Position numbers and translations under genes: made by a program
The notes under the pieces: generated by a model
Database searches by the model: none
What the model saw: the letters and a program-made list of their open reading frames with translations, nothing else
Told to the model about the DNA's origin: nothing
Shown: positions 7,779-14,126 of the stretch, one piece after another
How the letters are laid out: each line of letters starts with the position of its first letter
How positions within the stretch are numbered: position 1 is the stretch's first letter
Source of the DNA: Pseudomonadota bacterium
GTDB taxonomy: Bacteria > Pseudomonadota > Gammaproteobacteria > Burkholderiales > Casimicrobiaceae
DNA: 64,000 nt
Assembly (NCBI GenBank): GCA_018241745.1
Contig: JAFEDG010000143.1
Location: forward strand, 1 to 64,000
Direction: 5' to 3'

Positions 7779-10210
7779 GGCGCGATCGGCGCGAACTCGC
7801 GCGCCTGTGCGCCTTCCGCACGCGCGGCCCATGGGTCCGGCTGGCCGGCGACCGCATCGAGCAGCCGCGCGTACAGCGCACGACGGCCGTCCGCGTCGTC
7901 GACCACGCGCTGCTTCACGTAGTCGAGGCCCACGCGCCTGACCCAGTGCACCGTCCGGTCGAGGTAGCGCGCCTCCTCCCGATAGAGCTGCAGGAACGCG
8001 CCCGCGTACTCGAGCACCTCGTCGCGCGTCTTCACCTTGCACAGGAGCTGCGCAACTTCGGTGCGGATGCCGCCGTTGCCGGCGACGTGGATCTCCCATC
8101 CCGATTCGACGCCGATGATGCCGACGTCCTTGATGCCGGACTCGGCGCAGTTGCGCGGGCAGCCGGACACGGCCATCTTGACCTTGTGCGGGGTCCACAT
8201 CCGGTCGAATGCGTGCTCGAGGTCGATGCCCATGTTCGTCGAGTCCTGCACGCCGAAGCGGCACCACTCGGAACCGACGCACGTCTTCACGGTACGCAGC
8301 GCCTTCGCGTACGCATAGCCGGACGGCATGTCCAGATCCGCCCACACGCGCGGCAGGTCCTCCTTGCGCACGCCGAGCAGGTCGATGCGCTGGCCGCCCG
8401 TCACCTTGACGGTGGGGATGCGGTACTTGTCCGCAACGTCGGCGATGCGGCGCAGTTGGTCCGGCGTGGTTACGCCGCCGTACATCCGCGGCACGACCGA
8501 ATACGTGCCGTCCTTCTGGATGTTGGCGTGCACGCGCTCGTTGACGAAGCGCGACTGCGCATCGTCGACGGCTTCGTGCGGCCACGCGCAGACGAGGTAG
8601 TAGTTGAGTGCCGGGCGGCACGTCGCGCAGCCGTCCGGCGAATTCCAGCCCAGGAACTCCATCGCCTCGGGGATCGTGAGCAGCTTCTGCTCGCGGATCG
8701 CGGCGCGCACCTCCTCGTGCGTGTGTCCGGTGCATGCGCACAGCGGCTTGCGCGAAGCGTCGGCGGGCTTGTAGCTGCCGCCGAGCGTCGCCGCGAGCAG
8801 CGCCTCGACCTGGCCCGTGCACGAGCCGCAGGAGCTCGAAGCCTTCGTGTGCTTGCGGACGTCGTCCAGCGTCGTCAGCTTCTGCGTGGTGATGGCGCCC
8901 ACGATCTTGCCCTTGCATACGCCGTTGCAACCGCAGATTTCAGTGGTGTCCGGCAGGCTCGCGACGTCGCTGCCCGTTTCACCCGGCACACAGCCCGCGC
9001 GCCCGAGCAGCAACCGGTGCCGCCACTCGGCCACGCTGCGGCCTTCGCGCAGCATCTGGAAGTACCAGCCGCTGTCGGTCGTGTCGCCGACGAGCACGCC
9101 GCCGACGATCCGATCGTCCTTCAGCACGAGCTTGCGGTAGACGCTGCCCTTCGCGTCGTGCAGCACGATCGCCTCGGTGCCGTCGCCGCCCATGTAATCG
9201 CCGGCGGAGAACACGTCGACACCGGTGACCTTGAGCTTGGTCGACGTCACCGAGCCGGCGTAGCGGCCGTAGCCGAGCGCGGCCAGGTGGTTCGCGCAGA
9301 CGCGCGCCTGCTCGTAGAGCGGCGCGACGAGGCCATACGTCACGCCGCGGTGCGCCACGCACTCGCCCACCGCGTAGATCCGCGGGTCGTACGTCTGCAT
9401 CGTGTCGCTGACCAGGATGCCGCGCTGGCACGCGAGGCCTGCCGCTTCGGCCAGCGCCGTGTTGGGCCGGATGCCCACCGCCATCACGACGAGCTCCGCG
9501 GGGAGCGTTTCGCCGTCGGCCAGGCGGACCGCCGCCACGCGACCCGACTCGCCCGCGACCAGTTCGCGCGTCTCGCCGTGCGTGCGGAATGCGATGCCGC
9601 GCGACTCGAGCGCTTGCTGCAGCAGCGCAGCCGCCGTGTCGTCGAGCTGGCGCTCCATCAGCCAATCGGCGAGATGCACGACCGTCACATCCATGCCGCG
9701 GCGCTTGAGCCCATTGGCCGCCTCGAGTCCCAGCAGGCCGCCGCCGATGACGACGGCGTGCCGGTGCACGCGTGCGGCCTCGATCATCGCGTCGGTGTCC
9801 TCGATCGCACGGTACGCGAGCACGCCCGGCAGGCCGTGTCCCGGGATCGGCGGGATGAATGGCGTGGATCCGGTCGCGATCAGCAGGCGGTCGTAGGGCA
9901 CGGCCGTCCCGTCGTCGGCGACCACGAGGCGCCGCGCGCGATCGACGTTCACGACGGTGCGGTTCAGCAACAGCCGGATGCCGTGGCGCGCATACCAGTC
10001 GAAGTCATTGATGACGATGTCGGCGAACGTCTTCTCGCCCGCCAGCACTGGCGACAGCAGGATGCGGTTGTAATTGGGATGCGGCTCGGCGCCGAACACC
10101 GTGATGGCGTACTGGTCGGGCGCGAGTGCCAGCAATTCCTCGACCGTGCGGATGCCGGCCATGCCGTTGCCGACAACGACCAGCCGCTGCCGCGGCGCGT
10201 CATCGCTCAT
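7775..10210 (-). CDS. nirB: Assimilatory nitrite reductase (NADH) large subunit
   Basis: An 811-residue protein with full NirB architecture. An N-terminal FAD/NADH oxidoreductase (VVVGNGMAGIRT near residue 15; second nucleotide motif GGGLLGLEAANGL) is followed by a BFD-type [2Fe-2S] domain (Cys 426, 428, 461, 464). The C-terminal nitrite/sulfite reductase half has the siroheme and [4Fe-4S] ligands CVGSEWC (644, 650) and CPRNC (684, 688). Electrons pass from NADH through FAD and the cluster to siroheme, turning nitrite into ammonium. The start at 10210 overlaps the cobA stop (ATGA). Siroheme synthesis next door by cobA supports the assignment. Confidence 0.97.
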   Translation of the reverse strand: MSDDAPRQRLVVVGNGMAGIRTVEELLALAPDQYAITVFGAEPHPNYNRILLSPVLAGEKTFADIVINDFDWYARHGIRLLLNRTVVNVDRARRLVVADDGTAVPYDRLLIATGSTPFIPPIPGHGLPGVLAYRAIEDTDAMIEAARVHRHAVVIGGGLLGLEAANGLKRRGMDVTVVHLADWLMERQLDDTAAALLQQALESRGIAFRTHGETRELVAGESGRVAAVRLADGETLPAELVVMAVGIRPNTALAEAAGLACQRGILVSDTMQTYDPRIYAVGECVAHRGVTYGLVAPLYEQARVCANHLAALGYGRYAGSVTSTKLKVTGVDVFSAGDYMGGDGTEAIVLHDAKGSVYRKLVLKDDRIVGGVLVGDTTDSGWYFQMLREGRSVAEWRHRLLLGRAGCVPGETGSDVASLPDTTEICGCNGVCKGKIVGAITTQKLTTLDDVRKHTKASSSCGSCTGQVEALLAATLGGSYKPADASRKPLCACTGHTHEEVRAAIREQKLLTIPEAMEFLGWNSPDGCATCRPALNYYLVCAWPHEAVDDAQSRFVNERVHANIQKDGTYSVVPRMYGGVTTPDQLRRIADVADKYRIPTVKVTGGQRIDLLGVRKEDLPRVWADLDMPSGYAYAKALRTVKTCVGSEWCRFGVQDSTNMGIDLEHAFDRMWTPHKVKMAVSGCPRNCAESGIKDVGIIGVESGWEIHVAGNGGIRTEVAQLLCKVKTRDEVLEYAGAFLQLYREEARYLDRTVHWVRRVGLDYVKQRVVDDADGRRALYARLLDAVAGQPDPWAARAEGAQAREFAPIAP

Positions 10211-10971
10211 GCGACCCTCCGCGCGGTGGCGGCCAGCGCAGGGAGCTGCGCGTGGCGGACGACGTCGCCGACGACGACGAGCGCCGGGCTGCCGAGCCCG
10301 GCCGCCCGCACCGATGCCTGCACGGTGGCCAGCGTGGCCACCGTCGCGCGCATGCGCGGCAAGGTTCCATCCTGGATCACCGCGACCGGCATCGACGCGT
10401 CCATCCCGGCATCGAGCAGCGCGCGGACGATCGCGTCCAGCGCAGCGACACCCATGTAGACGACCAGCGTCGTGCCGCTGCGCACGAGCGCCGGCCAATC
10501 GTGCAGGGCGCCGTCGCGGCGGTGGCCGGTGATGAACGTGACGCCGGAGGCGTCGTCGCGATGCGTGACCGGAATGCCCAGCGCCGCGGGAACGCCGGTG
10601 CCGGCGGTCACGCCGGGAACGACCTCGACGTCGACGCCGGCACGCAGCAGCGCGTCGCGCTCCTCGCCGCCGCGACCGAACACGAACGGGTCACCGCCCT
10701 TGACGCGCGCGACGCAAAATCCGTCGCGCGCCAGCGCGATCATCTGCGCCTCGATGAAGCGCTGCGGCGTCGACACGCAGCCGCCCCGCTTGCCGACGCG
10801 CACGACGCGCGCGCCCGGCTTGAGCCACGCAAGCACCGCGTCGTCGACGAGATCGTCGACGAGCGCGACATCCGCGTGCGCCAATGCGCGCACGGCCTTC
10901 AACGTGAGCAGTTCCGCGTCGCCGGGACCGGCCCCGATCAGTACGACCTTGCCTTCCTGAGGTAATGGCAC
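10207..10971 (-). CDS. cobA: Uroporphyrinogen-III C-methyltransferase (siroheme branch)
   Basis: A 254-residue single-domain SUMT. Motifs are VLIGAGPGD (start of the SAM fold), VRVGKRGG, RVKGGDPFVFGRGGEE, GVTAGTGVPAALGIPVTHRD and VVYMG. It methylates uroporphyrinogen III twice to precorrin-2, the precursor of the siroheme used by NirB. GTG at 10971 is preferred: GGGAG lies 7 bases upstream and the length matches monofunctional CobA/NasF-type enzymes. Longer frames have no similarity. It is the first gene of the operon; transcription would come from the sigma-54 promoter at 11169-11184 through a leader of about 187 bases. Confidence 0.95.
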   Translation of the reverse strand: MPLPQEGKVVLIGAGPGDAELLTLKAVRALAHADVALVDDLVDDAVLAWLKPGARVVRVGKRGGCVSTPQRFIEAQMIALARDGFCVARVKGGDPFVFGRGGEERDALLRAGVDVEVVPGVTAGTGVPAALGIPVTHRDDASGVTFITGHRRDGALHDWPALVRSGTTLVVYMGVAALDAIVRALLDAGMDASMPVAVIQDGTLPRMRATVATLATVQASVRAAGLGSPALVVVGDVVRHAQLPALAATARRVA

Positions 10972-11158
10972 GCCAACGCTCCCATGACATCGACGTGCCC
11001 GGCGCCGCGCGGGTTGTGCGCTTGCGGGATCGTCGGCATCGCGTGGACCTTCGCATCCGCGTGATGCTGGTGCGGCCACGCAGGCCGCGGGAGCACACGC
11101 CGTTGTGTGCACGAGAAAGTTTCGACGTCCTGGCTTGCGCCATCGCAACCAGGCGTCA
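10972..11158 (-). promoter_or_regulatory. Structured 5' leader of the nit operon with candidate ANTAR-type hairpins
   Basis: The stretch between the predicted transcription start and cobA holds no convincing gene. On the minus strand, hairpin 1 spans 11153-11129 (CCTGGTTGCG, loop ATGG, CGCAAGCCAGG with one bulge). Hairpin 2 spans 11110-11093 (GCACAC, six-base loop AACGGC, GTGTGC). A third stem, GCGGCC-tgcgt-GGCCGC, follows directly. ANTAR target RNAs are known as tandem hairpins with six-base loops having A at position 1 and G at 4; loop 2 fits this, loop 1 does not fit clearly. No T tract follows stem 3, so an intrinsic terminator is not proven. Confidence 0.5.
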
Positions 11159-11168
11159 ACACCCCCTT

Positions 11169-11184
11169 AGCAACCGGCATGCCA
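11169..11184 (-). promoter_or_regulatory. Sigma-54 (RpoN) promoter of the cobA-nirBD-nasR-nirC operon
   Basis: On the minus strand the sequence TGGCATGCCGGTTGCT matches the -24/-12 consensus TGGCAYR-N4-TTGCW at every defined position. Transcription would begin near 11158. Sigma-54 promoters need an activator such as NtrC, which fits a nitrogen-assimilation operon. Confidence 0.8.
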
Positions 11185-11284
11185 TACACGCTGCGGCGCA
11201 CAAGAACTAACAAAACATGCGCAAATACAGACTGTTGCAGGGAGCCATTCAGGTGGTCTGCGAGCTGCGGATCGACGTCCGCGA

Positions 11285-11335
11285 TGCACCGGATGCGGTC
11301 ACCGGTGCAGCCTTCCGCACCAAATCGGCTGCACA
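11285..11335. promoter_or_regulatory. Cluster of GGTGC/GCACC dyads, candidate NtrC enhancer
   Basis: A perfect 8-base inverted repeat, TGCACCGG (11285-11292) and CCGGTGCA (11302-11309), is followed by a second GCACC...GCTGCA element (11317-11333). These lie about 100-150 bases upstream of the sigma-54 promoter, the usual enhancer distance. Half-sites resemble NtrC sites (TGCACC-N5-GGTGCA), but the spacings are 13 and about 6 rather than 5, so the assignment is tentative. Confidence 0.45.
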
Positions 11336-11471
11336 TGTCATGGGCAACCGGGACAACGCAACGTTCTGATGCGACCCCGGCATTCGCCCCGGGACAAGCG
11401 GGTCGCTGCGTGGAACCGTGCGACCGTCGATACTGGCGGCCGGCGCGATGGGCGCCCTTCCCCGACCGATC

Positions 11472-13034
11472 ATGGCGACCTTCGAATGGATCATCGTGCT
11501 GCTGCTTGGCGCCGCGTTGCTGGCCGCGCTCGCGCGGCGCGTGGGTGCCCCGTATCCGACCTTCCTGGCGCTCGGCGGCGCGCTGCTCGCATTCGTGCCG
11601 GCGAGCCCGATGTGGACGCTCGATCCCAAGCTCGCGCTGACGCTGTTCGTCGCGCCCATCCTGATGGACGCGGCCTACGACACGTCGTTGCGCGACCTGC
11701 GGCTCAACTGGCGGCCGGTCGCGGGGCTCGTGGTCGCCGCGGTCGGCACCACGGTGGTCGCGATCGCGTGCGTCGTACGCTGGCTCGTCCCCGATATGCC
11801 GTGGCCCGTCGCCATCGCGCTGGGCGCGATCGTCGCACCGCCCGACGCCGCGGCGGCCACCGCGGTGATGCGCCAGGTCGGCCTGCCGCACAAGCTGCTC
11901 AAGATCCTCGAAGGCGAGAGCCTGCTCAACGACGCGAGCGCGCTGCTCGTCTACCGGCTCGCGATCATGGCGATGCTGGCCGGGCACCTGGGCTGGGCCG
12001 ACTTCGCGCCGGTGTTCCTGTTGACGGTGTTCGGCAGCGTCGCCGCAGGCATCGCGGCCGCGCTGCTGCTGCGCCCGCTGATGGGCACGCTGCGCGACGT
12101 GCCGATCTCGCTGGTCGTGCAGTTCGCGACGACGTTCGGCGTATGGATCGCGGCCGAGGCGCTCGGGCTGTCCGGCATCCTGACGATGGTGGCGTTCGCG
12201 ATGACCATCGCGCGGCGCGGCAACCGGATGCCGGCGCAGATGCGCGTACCCATCCTCGCGGTATGGGAAGCCGTGGTGTTCGTGCTGAACGCATTCGCGT
12301 TCGTGCTGATCGGCATGCAGCTGCGCCCGATCTGGGGCCGGCTCGCCACCGACAGCCATCACCTCGACGCGCTGGTCACCGCGCTCGTCGTGCTCGGCGT
12401 GACGATCGTCGCGCGCTTTGCATGGGTGATCACCTATTCGGTGCTGAAGCGCCGGCGGCTCGCGCGCGTCGGCGACGGGCGCCCGCTGCCGCGCGCCGGC
12501 AACGCCGTCGTCCTGGCGTGGGCGGGCATGCGCGGCATCGTGACGCTCGCCGCGGCGTTCGCGATTCCCGAGACGCTGCACGACGGCACGCCGTTCCCGT
12601 ACCGCGACCTGATCCTGCTGTGCGCGTTCGCGGTGGTGCTCGGCACGCTGGTGCTGCAGGGCCTGACGATCGCGCCGCTGATCCGGCATGTCGGACTCGT
12701 CGATGACAACCTGGTCGCGCGCGAGGTACGCCTGGGCCGCGTCGAGGTGTACGGTGCGCTGCTCGCATCGATCCGGGACGACGACTCGAACGCCGCGGCG
12801 ATCCTGCGCAAGGAATACCACGCGGTGATCACGCGCGCGCAGGACCCGGCAGCGGAGGACGGCGCCGGCGACGACGTCCCCGGCGGGCCGCTGCGCCGGC
12901 AGGCGATCGCCGCCGCGCAGCAGCGGGCGTTCGAGCTGCGCCGCGATGAAGTCATCGGCGACGACGCGTATCGCGCGCTGGTGCAGGAGCTCGACTGGGC
13001 CGAGCTCAACGCCGGCGGCAACCGCCGCGGTTAG
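11472..13034 (+). CDS. Na+/H+ antiporter, CPA1 (NhaP-like) family
   Basis: A 520-residue inner-membrane protein with 12 or so hydrophobic helices in residues 1-420 and a cytoplasmic tail. The transport signatures are APPDAAAATAVMRQVGLP and LEGESLLNDASALLVYRLAI; the ND pair in the latter is the cation-exchange site of CPA1 proteins. The family exchanges Na+ (sometimes K+) for protons across the inner membrane. The ATG at 11472 begins the first membrane helix (MATFEWIIVLLLG); a GTG at 11418 would add 18 residues with no similarity. No strong ribosome binding site is seen. It stands alone, divergent from the nitrite operon. Confidence 0.92.
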   Translation: MATFEWIIVLLLGAALLAALARRVGAPYPTFLALGGALLAFVPASPMWTLDPKLALTLFVAPILMDAAYDTSLRDLRLNWRPVAGLVVAAVGTTVVAIACVVRWLVPDMPWPVAIALGAIVAPPDAAAATAVMRQVGLPHKLLKILEGESLLNDASALLVYRLAIMAMLAGHLGWADFAPVFLLTVFGSVAAGIAAALLLRPLMGTLRDVPISLVVQFATTFGVWIAAEALGLSGILTMVAFAMTIARRGNRMPAQMRVPILAVWEAVVFVLNAFAFVLIGMQLRPIWGRLATDSHHLDALVTALVVLGVTIVARFAWVITYSVLKRRRLARVGDGRPLPRAGNAVVLAWAGMRGIVTLAAAFAIPETLHDGTPFPYRDLILLCAFAVVLGTLVLQGLTIAPLIRHVGLVDDNLVAREVRLGRVEVYGALLASIRDDDSNAAAILRKEYHAVITRAQDPAAEDGAGDDVPGGPLRRQAIAAAQQRAFELRRDEVIGDDAYRALVQELDWAELNAGGNRRG

Positions 13035-13041
13035 CGCGCGA

Positions 13042-13602
13042 TCATTGCGGGACGCGGCGCTCGTACTCCGCGCGCAACGCCGACCATTCGCGCCACAGCG
13101 ACGGCGGTTGCGTTCCCGCGAGACGCGCCGCGAGGATGTCGAGGTGCACGTGCCAGCCGGCGGAAACGCCGAGCACCAGCCTGCGGTTGCTGAGCCGGCG
13201 ATGCGTCAGCGTCAGCAGCACGTCCTTGCCTTCCGGCACGAGCTCCATCGTGACCTCGCCCGCTTCGTCCCACCGGTAGCGCAGCTTGCGCGGCGGGTCC
13301 ACTTCCAGGATCTCGCACGTCGCGCGATGCTCCGCGCTCATGCCTTCCGGGCGCGTGTCGGTGGGATCGGACAACCGGTCGTTGCGCCACGTGAGCTCGA
13401 ACCGGGCGCCCGGCTCCAGCACCATGTCGCCCGACGCGAGCCACTGGTTGCGCAGCTCGCTTTCCGTCAGGTAGCGCCACACGCGTTCGATCGGGCCCGG
13501 CAGCCGGCGCTCGATGCGGACCGTGGAGGCGTCGAGCGCGGTGCCGAACGGCGCGCGCGACTGGATGGCGGAGGTCGTGGGAGTCGCTTGTGCTGTGGTC
13601 AT
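13042..13602 (-). CDS. SRPBCC (Aha1/START-like) family protein
   Basis: A 186-residue protein of the Aha1-like/AHSA1 branch of the SRPBCC fold. The core runs from VRIERRLPGPIERVWRYLTE through LRYRWDEAGEVTMELVPEG and LTLTHRRLSNR to GWHVHLDILAARLAG. These proteins bind hydrophobic ligands in a helix-grip cavity; the ligand is unknown. AAAGGA lies 8 bases before the ATG at 13602. Its start overlaps the stop of the upstream ArsR-type gene (ATGA), and ArsR-SRPBCC pairs are a common two-gene toxic-compound or stress module, so control by the ArsR protein is likely. Confidence 0.9.
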   Translation of the reverse strand: MTTAQATPTTSAIQSRAPFGTALDASTVRIERRLPGPIERVWRYLTESELRNQWLASGDMVLEPGARFELTWRNDRLSDPTDTRPEGMSAEHRATCEILEVDPPRKLRYRWDEAGEVTMELVPEGKDVLLTLTHRRLSNRRLVLGVSAGWHVHLDILAARLAGTQPPSLWREWSALRAEYERRVPQ

Positions 13603-14006
13603 GATCGTTTTCCTTTCGGTGGGGGTGGCGTGCGGCGCGGGGCCCTGGTGCCCGCGGCGCCCGTGGAGGAAGCCTTGGCGTCCGCGTCCCTGAGCAGGTT
13701 CTCGAGGACGTCGAGGCGCGTGTTCCAGAAGCGTTCGTAGTAGCGGAGCCAATCGGACGCGCGGCGCAACGCCTGCGGCTCGAGCCGGCAGACGTGCATG
13801 CGGCCCCGCCGTTCCTTGTGCACGAGCCGCGCGCCTTCGAGCACCTGGATGTGCTTGGCGGCAGCTGCGAGCGACATCGCGTACGGCTCGGCCAATTGGC
13901 CCACGGTGCGCTCGCCGCCGGCGAGTTCGTGGAGCATCCCGCGCCGGGTGGAATCGCCCAGCGCATGGAACAGCGTGTCGAGCGTCGCGTCGTTATATTC
14001 AACCAT
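13599..14006 (-). CDS. ArsR-family repressor of an ArsR-SRPBCC pair
   Basis: A 135-residue winged-helix regulator. The core is LFHALGDSTRRGMLHELAGGERTVGQLAEPYAMSLAAAAKHIQVLEGARLVHKERRGRMHVCRL, with the recognition helix at SLAAAAKHIQVLE. No metal-binding Cys pair is seen, so it probably senses something other than metal. The C-terminal 25 residues are a Pro/Arg/Lys-rich tail. The ATG at 14006 is only 7 bases after the -10 box TATATT, predicting a leaderless transcript. A perfect 11-base inverted repeat straddles the start codon, and a second repeat covers the -35 box, so tight autorepression is expected. Confidence 0.92.
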   Translation of the reverse strand: MVEYNDATLDTLFHALGDSTRRGMLHELAGGERTVGQLAEPYAMSLAAAAKHIQVLEGARLVHKERRGRMHVCRLEPQALRRASDWLRYYERFWNTRLDVLENLLRDADAKASSTGAAGTRAPRRTPPPPKGKRS

Positions 14007-14054
14007 GCGGTTGAATATAGGCCGACCGCATTCGATTGTCAACTATCTGGTTGA
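13994..14054 (-). promoter_or_regulatory. Consensus promoter overlapped by two operator palindromes
   Basis: On the minus strand TTGACA (14037-14042), 17 bases, TATATT (14014-14019), then 7 bases to the ATG at 14006. Operator 1 is a perfect inverted repeat, TATATTCAACC (13994-14004) and GGTTGAATATA (14009-14019), with ATGC between. Operator 2 is TCAAC (14039-14043) and GTTGA (14050-14054). The shared half-site is TCAAC. Binding would block both promoter elements and the start codon. Confidence 0.85.
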
Positions 14055-14126
14055 GATTAAACCGCCGCGGGGCCGGGCCCGCCGACCCGGCGCCCTGAAA
14101 CGGTCCCCTGCGCCCACCCGTACGGG

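Noticed and set aside
7505..10459. A 984-codon open frame on the plus strand opposite nirB
   Set aside because: It is antisense to a clear NirB/NirD coding region, with an Arg/His/Ala-rich composition typical of GC-rich shadow frames and no domain similarity.
11041..11092. The third leader stem as an intrinsic terminator
   Set aside because: The stem GCGGCC-tgcgt-GGCCGC is not followed by a T tract, so it was kept only as part of the leader structure.
10938..12821. A 627-codon minus-strand frame across the antiporter and the nit promoter
   Set aside because: It would run through the sigma-54 promoter and the antiporter gene, and its His/Arg/Asp-rich translation has no similarity.
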